Source: Bacteroidota bacterium (GTDB lineage: Bacteria; Bacteroidota; Bacteroidia; Chitinophagales; Chitinophagaceae). From it: a stretch of 64,000 nt of DNA. Below the pieces are notes generated by a model that worked only from the letters and a program-made list of their open reading frames with translations, had not been told where the DNA came from and ran no database searches. Below are positions 34,582 through 43,133 of the stretch, piece after piece. The translations under genes were made by a program, and so were the position numbers. Location of the stretch: assembly GCA_016711825.1 (NCBI GenBank), contig JADJSG010000007.1:62001-126000 (forward strand). The letters are read 5' to 3'. Numbering within the stretch: position 1 is the first letter of the stretch; each line of letters starts with the position of its first letter.

Positions 34582-35877
34582 ATGTACCCCGATTTTTATC
34601 ATTTATTGAAATCACTATTTGGCATTGAAATTCCAGTTTTAAGTTTATTTAAAACATTTGGCTTTCTGGTCGCCATGGCTTTTTTTGCAGGTGGCTATGT
34701 GATATATTCCGAACTCAAACGAAAAGAGCAATTAGGGATTATAGGTTTTACGATAGATGAAATCACAACGGGTAAAAAAGCAAGTATCTTCGATTATTTA
34801 ATCGCCAGTATCATCGGTTTTTTGGTAGGATATAAATTTATTGGCATGTTGATCAACTGGAAAGAAGCATCACCTGATCCATTGAGTTATATGTTTTCAA
34901 ACCATGGCAATCTAATGATAGGTTTGTTGCTTGCAGTGGCAGCCGTGGTGTATAAATTTATCGAAAATAAAAAATCGTCTGCAGAAGGTATTGTCGTAAA
35001 AAAAGTCAAAACTTATCCTCATACACGTGTGGGAGATATTGCCGTGATAGCTGCCATTGGTGGATTTACAGGTGCTAAAATATTTAATGCCCTTGAAACC
35101 TGGGATTCATTTATTCAAGATCCAATGGGTAGTTTATTATCAAGCAGTGGACTCACTTTTTATGGCGGATTGATAGTTGCCACTTTTGCACTTTGGTATT
35201 ATGCGCGTAAAATAAAACTTGATTTTAGACATTTATGCGATGCGGCAGCACCTGCATTGATATTGGCATATGGCATCGGCCGCCTTGGATGTCAAATCAG
35301 TGGTGATGGTGATTGGGGTATCTACAATGCCGCTTATACCACTGACCAGCATTATAAAGTAGTGCCTGCCACACAAACTTTTGAGCAACAAGCCCTTCTA
35401 TATAAAGACCATATTAATAGTCATTTTAAGGCCAATGAATCGGTTCCTCACAGTTATTTTAAAGCACCATCCATATTACCCATTTGGATGGTTGCCTATA
35501 ACTACCCCCATAATGTAAACAATGTAGGTATAGAGATGAAAGATTGTCAGGATAACTATTGTAGCGTATTACCTATTCCAGTATTTCCAACACCTTTATA
35601 TGAGTTGCTGATGGGTTTGTTGATTTTCTTTATTTTATGGAAACTTCGAAAACGCTTTGATATTCCCTTGAGTATATTTTCTATCTACCTGATATTGAAT
35701 GGCATCGAGCGATTTTTAATCGAACAGATTCGGGTAAATTCTACGTATAACTGGGGTTGGCTTCAACCTACACAAGCTGAAATCATTGCTGTATGTATTT
35801 CTTTATGTGGCGTGTTGCTGTTTGTATTTAGAAAAAAAATCGATACGTTATTACCCAAAACAATCATCAATCAATAA
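34582..35877 (+). CDS. lgt: Prolipoprotein diacylglyceryl transferase-like membrane protein
   Basis: Lgt moves a diacylglyceryl group from phosphatidylglycerol to the lipobox cysteine of prolipoproteins. The 431-residue protein, longer than the ~290 of E. coli Lgt, has at least seven hydrophobic segments. It carries GLTFYGGLIVA, YGIGRLGCQISGDGDWG and a C-terminal PTPLYELLMG...RFLIEQIRVN region. E. coli has His (H103) where this protein has Tyr in FYGG, and Asn-Phe where it has Cys-Gln in GRLGCQ. The extra length is mostly at the N-terminus (~120 residues) and in a loop (~255-335). Lgt activity is likely but not certain, given these substitutions. Confidence 0.8.
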   Translation: MYPDFYHLLKSLFGIEIPVLSLFKTFGFLVAMAFFAGGYVIYSELKRKEQLGIIGFTIDEITTGKKASIFDYLIASIIGFLVGYKFIGMLINWKEASPDPLSYMFSNHGNLMIGLLLAVAAVVYKFIENKKSSAEGIVVKKVKTYPHTRVGDIAVIAAIGGFTGAKIFNALETWDSFIQDPMGSLLSSSGLTFYGGLIVATFALWYYARKIKLDFRHLCDAAAPALILAYGIGRLGCQISGDGDWGIYNAAYTTDQHYKVVPATQTFEQQALLYKDHINSHFKANESVPHSYFKAPSILPIWMVAYNYPHNVNNVGIEMKDCQDNYCSVLPIPVFPTPLYELLMGLLIFFILWKLRKRFDIPLSIFSIYLILNGIERFLIEQIRVNSTYNWGWLQPTQAEIIAVCISLCGVLLFVFRKKIDTLLPKTIINQ

Positions 35878-35905
35878 ACAGTTAAATATTGTTTTATTGC
35901 TTTAA

Positions 35906-36679
35906 TTAAAAGTCCCCCTTAAACATAGTCAGAATTTCTTCTTTGCGATGTCTGCTAACAGGTATGGAAGTACCATCGGTTAATACCAAAAATCCACCAT
36001 CTCTTTTATTGTATTGCTCTATAAACTTTGCATTAATAATATAGGATTGATGGGGTCGTATAAAACCCAATGGGGCTAAAATATCTTCAAAATGTTTCAT
36101 GGTTTTTGAAGCCATTACCTTTTCGCCATTTTTCAGTTGCAAGGTGGTATAATTGTCATTGCTTTGACAATAAATAATTTCATGAGGGTCGTAAAAAACA
36201 ATTTTATCCTGAAAGGCTACAGCAATTTTATTGTTATGATTCACATGATTGTTTATTGAAACGGTTGGCGTAGCATATTGTTGCAATAAGGATGTTATTT
36301 GATTTTTGATATCATGTTGTCCTTTTAGTTTACGAAACTTTATAATCGTTGCATTGAGCAATTCTTCATCGATGGGTTTTAATAAATAATCAAGGGCTGA
36401 CAATTTGATTGCTTTGATGGCATATTGATCAAATGCAGTGGTAAACACTACATGAAAATGGTATTTATCAAGCTTTTCAAGCAAATCTATCCCGGTTAAA
36501 AAAGGCATTTGTATATCAAGAAATACCAGATCAACCTGATTGGTTTGTAAGTATTCAAGGGCTTTCTTAGAAGAGGTAAATGTGGCAACAATGGTTAAAT
36601 CATCAAAACTTTGCCGTATCAGTATTTCGAGTACTTCTACACAGTTTTGTTCGTCGTCGATGATGATTGTTTTGTACAT
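35906..36679 (-). CDS. LytTR-family response regulator
   Basis: A 257-residue response regulator. The receiver domain (1-120) has the acidic pair D8-D9, the phospho-acceptor D55 in VFLDIQMP, and LLKPID with the conserved lysine. The LytTR DNA-binding domain (~150-255) has VFYDPHEIIYCQSNDNYTTLQLKNGEKV and FIRPHQSYIINAKFIEQ. It starts seven bases after the stop of the sensor kinase, so they form an operon and almost certainly a pair. Target genes are unknown. Confidence 0.93.
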   Translation of the reverse strand: MYKTIIIDDEQNCVEVLEILIRQSFDDLTIVATFTSSKKALEYLQTNQVDLVFLDIQMPFLTGIDLLEKLDKYHFHVVFTTAFDQYAIKAIKLSALDYLLKPIDEELLNATIIKFRKLKGQHDIKNQITSLLQQYATPTVSINNHVNHNNKIAVAFQDKIVFYDPHEIIYCQSNDNYTTLQLKNGEKVMASKTMKHFEDILAPLGFIRPHQSYIINAKFIEQYNKRDGGFLVLTDGTSIPVSRHRKEEILTMFKGDF

Positions 36680-36686
36680 GATGTGT

Positions 36687-39600
36687 TTAATTTAAAGTGG
36701 AAGATTCGGTGGTATTTATTTTTGAGGGTATCACAATGTCTATTTTTGTACCGCTTGGTGTATGGTCATCATTGTATAAATCAATGACATCTACTTTGGC
36801 TGTCTGGATGTTTACATGATTTAACAACCTGATTCTGCTTTCACCCAATTGCATGCCAAATGATTTTCTGGTATTCGGTTTTTGTTCAATTTCTTCAGCT
36901 GCTTTTCGTCCTACTCCATTATCTTCAATGGTAATAGAAACTGCATGTTCATTGATTTTTTTTATAGAGATGAGGATATTTTTTTCGCCCTCTTTATGTA
37001 ATAACCCATGCCAGATTGCATTTTCAACATAAGGTTGTAATAAAAGAGATGGAATATAGATCACCCCTGTATTCAAGTCTTTATCTATTTCGATATGATA
37101 GCTGAATTGATTGCTAAAACGCATGCCTTCAATAAGCATATATAACTCAATGGTTTTTAATTCTTCTTGTAACGTTATATAAGGACTCGAAGAATTATTT
37201 AAGATGTTTCTTACAAGTTGCGAAAATTTGACCAGATAACGTGAAGCTTGTTTGGTATCATTTTTTAAAATATAATTGTTGATTGAGTTTAAAGAATTAA
37301 AAAGGAAATGAGGATTGATTTGAGCCCTTAATGCTTTCATTTCAACCTCAGCCAATTCTTTGGTAAATTGTAATTTAATTTTTTCTTTATCATCTCTAAG
37401 CTTCAAGCGATATTTATACAGCAAAAAGATAGACAATAATATGCTAGCGATGATGAGTACATAAAACCACCATGAAGCATAAAAAGGCGTAGCGATGTGA
37501 ATAAATAATTGTGTCGGAACTTCATTCCATACCCCATCATAATTAGCTGCTTTTACTTGAAATTCATAATGGCCTGGCGGTAAATTGGTATAAGAAACAT
37601 AATTTCGTTGTTTTGATTCTATCCATCCTTTGTCATAACCTACAAGACGGTATTGATAGGATGTTTTTTCTGGCATCGAAAAGCCTAAAGTATTGAATGA
37701 AATCGAAATCGCGTTTTCATAATGATTGAGATATACCTGATTGAGATAGGTAATATTAACGTCAGAAGTCAATGGGTTATTAAAAATTTTAAACTCATTG
37801 ATATACACTTTGGGTTTAAAAGGATTGATAGTAATGTCTTTGGGGTTAAATATATTGATACCATTTAAACCACCAAATACCATATCGCCATTTGAAAGTA
37901 AGGTATAAGCACCTGTATTAAATTCGTTTGATTGTAATCCATTCAGTTCGTCATAGCTTTGAGACTTTAAAGGTTCATTGCTATAAATATTATTTTCGTT
38001 CCAGCAAATATTACATAAACCGGCATTGGTACTAATCCAAAACGATGAATCATTTTGAGGCAATATGCCGTATACTACATTATTGTTTAAACCATTGTTT
38101 GTATTGAAATTTTTCAGTATCCCATAGTTTTTATCCAATATCACAATGCCACCACCATCAGTTGCCAACCAAAATCTTTTTTTAACATCTGTAAACACAC
38201 TTTTGATTGATTTGAAAGAACTTTCTTTATCGGTTAAAGGAAATACTTTTTTGATTTTCGCTTTCGCAATATCAAATACAAATAAGCCTTTTTCGGTACC
38301 TAAAAGCAATTCGTCCGGCTTAAACTGATACATACAACGAATTCCATTTTCAATAAATTCAGGATAGGATGCTTTATCGTATTGGGTAATTTGATCACCC
38401 TTTTCATTGACTTTATTTAAACCATTTTCTCGTGTTCCTACCCAAATCGCATTGTTATTATCTTTTAAAAAAGACCATATTGTACCATTGCTCAATTGAT
38501 TGGCATTTTTACCCGTTAAAATATTTTTTTTAACCTGCAATGTTTTGATATCAATGATACCTACCCCACTCCCGTTATAGCCTAACCATAAGTCATTGCC
38601 ATTGCGCATCATTTCAATAATAAAGGCTCTGTTCTCGGTCAAACTTGATTTGAAATTATAAAATGTCAATTGGTTAGTAGCTTTGTTTAATTTTACCAAT
38701 CCGCTTTCTGAGGTACCGATTAACAAATTTCCATCATCGTCTTCCACTATTTTACGAACATATTTTAGGGTATTTTGATCGTCAACTGCATCTTTTTTTA
38801 CGGTAATAAATTTTTTGACAAATGGGTCAATCATATCGATTCCCATACCATCATAAGCAATATAAATCACCCCATATTTGTTTACACAAAGCGACAATAA
38901 ATAATTGCTTGAAATTGGAAACGCCTCATCGCTTTTTTTATATTGAAGTAATTTACCCGTTTGATACTCATAAATAAATAAACCCTGACCATAGGTTGAC
39001 AACCATAATACATTATGAATGGAGTCATATTTCACTTTGTTGATTGCAATGAGTTTTTGATTTTTAGTGTACAAATCAGTCTTGTTGAAGCTAAGGTCAT
39101 TGATATTAAAATATAAAAGATCTTCGAGATTAGAAGCTAAATATATCCTTCCATTTTTGTCAATATCTGCAGATAAGAATGCACTAAACTTACTATATTG
39201 ATTGGCATAATGGGTCATCTGATGACCATTTAAATCATATAGATAGATATCGCCATTGCGCATAACAAAATAAAGTAAGTTATTCTTTTCAAAGAGTTGT
39301 AACAAGCCGATATCATTTTTAATTTCAATGACAGTGTTTGGCATCAATTGATATGAGAAGTCTCTTGTATCAACCAATAAAAGCCCTTTATTATTGCAAT
39401 AATACCAAATATGATTTTTGTCTTTACTACCTACCCACGATGGCTTAAATGTTTGAATTAAAGAGGGCCTTATGATTTTTTCTGTTTTACAATCTAAAAT
39501 ACAAAAACCATCTGTGGTAAATAAATAGAGATGGTCGTTTTCGTCTGCTACTAAAGAAAATATTTTGGAAGAAATAATTGAATTGCTGTCTTGGGGATTA

Positions 39601-39830
39601 TGCCTAAAAACTTTAATATTACTCCCATCAAACCTGTTTAAGCCATCAAAAGTACCAGCCCATATAAAACCCTTTGTATCTTGAATGATGTCAGTTACTA
39701 CACATTGCGATAAACCATTTTTTAAATGAATATTTCTGATAAATAATTTTTGGGGATTAAAAAATGCGGAAATGGATTGGTTCATAAAAACCAATAGATA
39801 AATAAAAATAAATTTAATTAACTGTTTCAA
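36687..39830 (-). CDS. Sensor histidine kinase with two-component-propeller periplasmic domain
   Basis: A 1047-residue sensor. An N-terminal signal/anchor precedes two seven-bladed propellers built of Reg_prop repeats (DIIQDTKGFIWAGTFDGLNRFDG, FLKDNNNAIWVGTRENGLNKV and others), a Y_Y_Y beta domain (YRLVGYDKGW, YTNLPPGHYEFQVKAANYDG), one membrane segment (~782-804), and a cytosolic LytS-type kinase with phospho-acceptor H841 in NPHFLFNSLN and the HATPase motif PYVENAIWHG...DNGVG. Unlike SusR-type hybrids it has no receiver or HTH in the same chain; the LytTR regulator downstream supplies them. The ligand is unknown; such propellers often sense glycans. Confidence 0.93.
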   Translation of the reverse strand: MKQLIKFIFIYLLVFMNQSISAFFNPQKLFIRNIHLKNGLSQCVVTDIIQDTKGFIWAGTFDGLNRFDGSNIKVFRHNPQDSNSIISSKIFSLVADENDHLYLFTTDGFCILDCKTEKIIRPSLIQTFKPSWVGSKDKNHIWYYCNNKGLLLVDTRDFSYQLMPNTVIEIKNDIGLLQLFEKNNLLYFVMRNGDIYLYDLNGHQMTHYANQYSKFSAFLSADIDKNGRIYLASNLEDLLYFNINDLSFNKTDLYTKNQKLIAINKVKYDSIHNVLWLSTYGQGLFIYEYQTGKLLQYKKSDEAFPISSNYLLSLCVNKYGVIYIAYDGMGIDMIDPFVKKFITVKKDAVDDQNTLKYVRKIVEDDDGNLLIGTSESGLVKLNKATNQLTFYNFKSSLTENRAFIIEMMRNGNDLWLGYNGSGVGIIDIKTLQVKKNILTGKNANQLSNGTIWSFLKDNNNAIWVGTRENGLNKVNEKGDQITQYDKASYPEFIENGIRCMYQFKPDELLLGTEKGLFVFDIAKAKIKKVFPLTDKESSFKSIKSVFTDVKKRFWLATDGGGIVILDKNYGILKNFNTNNGLNNNVVYGILPQNDSSFWISTNAGLCNICWNENNIYSNEPLKSQSYDELNGLQSNEFNTGAYTLLSNGDMVFGGLNGINIFNPKDITINPFKPKVYINEFKIFNNPLTSDVNITYLNQVYLNHYENAISISFNTLGFSMPEKTSYQYRLVGYDKGWIESKQRNYVSYTNLPPGHYEFQVKAANYDGVWNEVPTQLFIHIATPFYASWWFYVLIIASILLSIFLLYKYRLKLRDDKEKIKLQFTKELAEVEMKALRAQINPHFLFNSLNSINNYILKNDTKQASRYLVKFSQLVRNILNNSSSPYITLQEELKTIELYMLIEGMRFSNQFSYHIEIDKDLNTGVIYIPSLLLQPYVENAIWHGLLHKEGEKNILISIKKINEHAVSITIEDNGVGRKAAEEIEQKPNTRKSFGMQLGESRIRLLNHVNIQTAKVDVIDLYNDDHTPSGTKIDIVIPSKINTTESSTLN

Positions 39831-39961
39831 CGTTTATTTAATAATGCTAATGTAACTGATTCAATCATACGATTGAAAAAAAATGAGAAATCGGTAATTA
39901 TTTCAAGGTATTTGGTAGAAATTTGCTGAAATTTGGCAAATTCACTTCTTTAAAAACATCC

Positions 39962-40564
39962 ATGAACCAATCTGAAAATACGATTTTAGGTTTAAAACTA
40001 CCTACAGACCCGCGATGGGTAAACTTAGCATCTATCTCATTAGAAGAAATTTTGACAGATCATGCGTATTGTGAACAAAAAGCAGCCAGTCATTGTATCA
40101 GCTTAATACAACGTTACCCACAACACAAAAGATTAGTGGCAGAGTTATCGCCTATTGTAACCGAAGAATGGGGACATTTTAGGATGGTACTTTCTGAAAT
40201 CAATCAACGAAATCTGGTATTAGGTGTACAACGTAAAGACACTTATGTCAATGAGTTGATCAAATATGAAAAGAAAGGTGGCAGTCCTGAAGATAGACTT
40301 TTAGACCAATTACTCATGTTTGCCTTGATTGAAGCTCGAAGTTGTGAACGTTTTAGGTTGTTAAGTGAACAACTTGAGGATGACTATCTTAAAGCATTCT
40401 ATCGAAAATTTATGATATCAGAAGCAGGTCATTACAAACTTTTTCTTTCACTTGCCAAAGAATATATTCCAGAAGAGAAAGTCAATGCACGATGGAAACA
40501 ATGGCTGGATATTGAGAAATCGATATTGCCAAATCTTGAAATCAGGGGCGATCGTATGCATTAA
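39962..40564 (+). CDS. miaE: tRNA-2-methylthio-N6-isopentenyladenosine hydroxylase
   Basis: Hydroxylates the isopentenyl side chain of ms2i6A at position 37 of tRNAs. The 200-residue protein is a ferritin-like diiron enzyme with helices carrying HAYCEQKAASH, VTEEWGHFR, FALIEARSCERFRLL and SEAGHYKLF, which supply the Glu and His metal ligands. The length is normal. The start is placed at the ATG at 39962; a TTG at 39923 would add 13 unsupported residues. It is divergent from the sensor kinase. Confidence 0.93.
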   Translation: MNQSENTILGLKLPTDPRWVNLASISLEEILTDHAYCEQKAASHCISLIQRYPQHKRLVAELSPIVTEEWGHFRMVLSEINQRNLVLGVQRKDTYVNELIKYEKKGGSPEDRLLDQLLMFALIEARSCERFRLLSEQLEDDYLKAFYRKFMISEAGHYKLFLSLAKEYIPEEKVNARWKQWLDIEKSILPNLEIRGDRMH

Positions 40565-40614
40565 GGCATTAGCACTTCTTGATTAAAAAAAATATAAAAT
40601 TCAAATTTGAAAAT

Positions 40615-40622
40615 TACCTTTG
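40615..40622 (+). promoter_or_regulatory. -7 box TACCTTTG, 4 nt before the fbp start
   Basis: Perfect TAnnTTTG box followed by CGCC and then the ATG at 40627. It lies inside the frame that would extend fbp to 40579, so it argues for the shorter start and a very short or absent leader. Confidence 0.6.
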
Positions 40623-40626
40623 CGCC

Positions 40627-41634
40627 ATGAATCCAAACAGACATTTAATGACATTAGATGAATTTACCATTCATCAAACCCGACAATTTAAGCATGCTAC
40701 AGGCGAACTTTCTACCCTATTAAGAGATATTGGATTAGCTTGTAAGTTTATTAATAAACAGGTAAATAAAGCCGGACTTGTAGACATATTAGGTGCTCAT
40801 GGTGCTGTGAATGTGCAAGGCGAGGAACAAATGAAGCTTGATATCTTTGCCAATGAAGTACTCATTAATGTATTGCGCAATAGCAGTGATTGTGCAGGTA
40901 TTGCCTCAGAAGAAAATGACAGTTATGTTGCATTTGAAGACGAACATTCAATCAATTCAAAATATGTGGTGATGTTTGACCCATTAGATGGTTCTTCTAA
41001 TATTGATGTGAATGCTTCCATAGGCACTATCTTTTGTATTTACAAAAGAGTAAGCCCCTTAGGCAAACCCTGTAATGAAACAGACTTTTTACAAAAAGGG
41101 AAAAACATCATGGCAGCAGGTTATGTAATCTATGGCTCAAGTACCATGATGGTATATGCTACTCGCTTAGGAGTCAATGGGTTTACCTTAGAGCCAAGTG
41201 TAGGTGAGTTTTGTTTATCTCATAAGGATATGAAATGTCCTGAAGATGGTAAAATTTATTCGATTAATCAAGGCAACTCATCAAAATATGATGCCAAATT
41301 GATTCAATTTCTTCAATATTGTATGGAAGACGATAAGGAGACTTCACGCCCCTACTCACATCGGTATATCGGAAGTATGGTGGCTGATTTGCACAGAACA
41401 CTTATCAAAGGGGGATTGTTTATGTACCCGGCTGATACTAAAAGTGTGAAAGGTAAACTCAGATTGCTTTATGAATGCAACCCAATGAGTTATATCATCG
41501 AAATGGCAGGAGGAATTGGAACAGATGGACAAAATGCCATTTTGGATATAGAACCTTGTGAATTACATCAACGTGTTCCTATTTTTATCGGCTCCAAAAA
41601 AATGGTAGAAAAAGCCTTGGATTTTTTAAAATAA
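40627..41634 (+). CDS. fbp: Fructose-1,6-bisphosphatase class I
   Basis: Hydrolyses fructose-1,6-bisphosphate in gluconeogenesis. The 335-residue protein has ASEEND, the metal site DPLDGSSNIDVNASIGTIF, GYVIYGSSTMMVYAT, RYIGSMVADLHRTLIKGGLFMYP, and YECNPMSYIIEMAGG, all in order and at normal length. A longer frame begins at 40579, but the family start and the promoter box both point to the ATG at 40627. It is followed by a convergent polymerase gene. Confidence 0.96.
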   Translation: MNPNRHLMTLDEFTIHQTRQFKHATGELSTLLRDIGLACKFINKQVNKAGLVDILGAHGAVNVQGEEQMKLDIFANEVLINVLRNSSDCAGIASEENDSYVAFEDEHSINSKYVVMFDPLDGSSNIDVNASIGTIFCIYKRVSPLGKPCNETDFLQKGKNIMAAGYVIYGSSTMMVYATRLGVNGFTLEPSVGEFCLSHKDMKCPEDGKIYSINQGNSSKYDAKLIQFLQYCMEDDKETSRPYSHRYIGSMVADLHRTLIKGGLFMYPADTKSVKGKLRLLYECNPMSYIIEMAGGIGTDGQNAILDIEPCELHQRVPIFIGSKKMVEKALDFLK

Positions 41635-41647
41635 TTAGTTTGTAAAT

Positions 41648-41670
41648 ATCTTGTTTCATCAACAAGTATT
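41648..41670. terminator. Weak hairpin between convergent fbp and polymerase genes
   Basis: CTTGTT (41650-41655) pairs with AACAAG (41661-41666) around a five-base loop. There is no strong T-run on either side, so it is only a possible bidirectional terminator. Confidence 0.3.
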
Positions 41671-41698
41671 GAAAATAATTCAATAAGCTGGTTTGGGA

Positions 41699-42991
41699 TT
41701 AACCTATCATATCCTTGACAGAACCAAAGCCAATGATGTCATGCAGTACTTCGGTTTCGCGCATTTCTACAGCTTTGATCATTTTGTGATTGCCAAAAAG
41801 TTCCTTGATATGATAAACCGTTTTGCGTAATTGATCACGTTTGAGATTCTGGTCAAAAAGTTCATATTGTACATAGGTATCAGGAATAAATTCATTGACC
41901 ACTACCCCAATAGTACGTATATCACTTGAAAAAATATTTCTTTGTAATGATTTTTCAGAAAGGTCTATTTTTTGTTTAAGGTATTTAAAAATATCAGTTC
42001 CGTCCTGAATCGGGTGTTGTAGTCTCACATGAAACGCCCAATGAGATTGGTTTAAATAAGTTGACTGAAATGCAATTGATTTTGCAAAAAAATGATGATG
42101 AACCAATCTGCTTTCAAGCTTCATGCAAAGTGCAAGTAAGATTTCATACAATACTTTTACATTGTTTCGTTGTAAACTTGATAATGTTCTAACAGCAGAC
42201 ATTGATTTATAAGCACTGCTATGTAAATCGACTTCTGCAAAATTGAGTCTATAATGCCAATGATAACCCGCAACTCCCCCCATGATATGTTTTAAAACTT
42301 CGGGTGATGTATGACGCATCGTAAAAGGAGAATGAATACCTGCTTGTATGAGTTTTTTTTCCGTTCGTTGTGCAATACCTGGCAAATCTGTTAAACGCAA
42401 GGTCTTTAATATTTCATCAATATTGTTTTCATGAATTTGTACCAATCCATTAGGTTTTTGCAAATTGGTAGCCAATTTAGCCAAAAAAGTATTGGGGGCA
42501 ATACCTATTGAACATTGCAACCATTCACCTACTTGATTTTGAATAGCTTCTTTTATTTCACGAGCTACTTTAAAAGCGTCTGGATACAGTAACTGGTAAT
42601 GACTCAGGTTCACCACGGCCTCATCGATGCTTTTGGGAATGACATCTTCTGAAAATTGCCTCAACACATTCATGATACCTATATGATACTTTCGGTATAC
42701 ATTTGAGTGAGGTGTAATGGCAAATAAATGAGGACATAATAATGTAGCCTCTTTTAAACGCATCCCCGTTTTGACACCAAATGTTTTCGCTTCAATCGAT
42801 GGCGCTATGATAACTCCATTGGCATGTCCTCCACAAACAACGATAGGTTTCCCCCTTAAAACAGGATTTTCCTGTTGTTCACAACTTGCGAAAAAACTAT
42901 TCATATCTATAAATAAAATCACTGCTTTTTTATTGGGTGAGGTAACATTTTGCCCTTTTCGTTTATTTGGTTTGTCTTTTACAGAATACAT
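41699..42991 (-). CDS. Y-family DNA polymerase (UmuC/DinB type)
   Basis: A 430-residue translesion polymerase. After a basic 23-residue head the palm begins with FIDMNSFFASCEQ, giving the first catalytic Asp and the Phe steric gate. SIDEA supplies the other catalytic acids, and SIGIAPNTFLAKLATNLQKP is the family finger/palm motif. A helix-hairpin-helix (LTDLPGIAQRTEKKLIQAG) and little-finger domain follow. It is closer to UmuC-like proteins of Bacteroidota than to classical DinB, but no umuD/lexA-like gene is adjacent. Expression is probably damage-linked; no operator was identified. Confidence 0.88.
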   Translation of the reverse strand: MYSVKDKPNKRKGQNVTSPNKKAVILFIDMNSFFASCEQQENPVLRGKPIVVCGGHANGVIIAPSIEAKTFGVKTGMRLKEATLLCPHLFAITPHSNVYRKYHIGIMNVLRQFSEDVIPKSIDEAVVNLSHYQLLYPDAFKVAREIKEAIQNQVGEWLQCSIGIAPNTFLAKLATNLQKPNGLVQIHENNIDEILKTLRLTDLPGIAQRTEKKLIQAGIHSPFTMRHTSPEVLKHIMGGVAGYHWHYRLNFAEVDLHSSAYKSMSAVRTLSSLQRNNVKVLYEILLALCMKLESRLVHHHFFAKSIAFQSTYLNQSHWAFHVRLQHPIQDGTDIFKYLKQKIDLSEKSLQRNIFSSDIRTIGVVVNEFIPDTYVQYELFDQNLKRDQLRKTVYHIKELFGNHKMIKAVEMRETEVLHDIIGFGSVKDMIG

Positions 42992-43133
42992 TTTATACTA
43001 ATTTTTTCAATGAAGGAATGATTTGACCTGATAAAAATCGCATTTAACTATGCAATGTGTTTATGTAGTCAATAAATAAATTAAAAAAAAATATTTAAAG
43101 ATTTTATAACTTTATGGAAATTTTCCATCCAAA

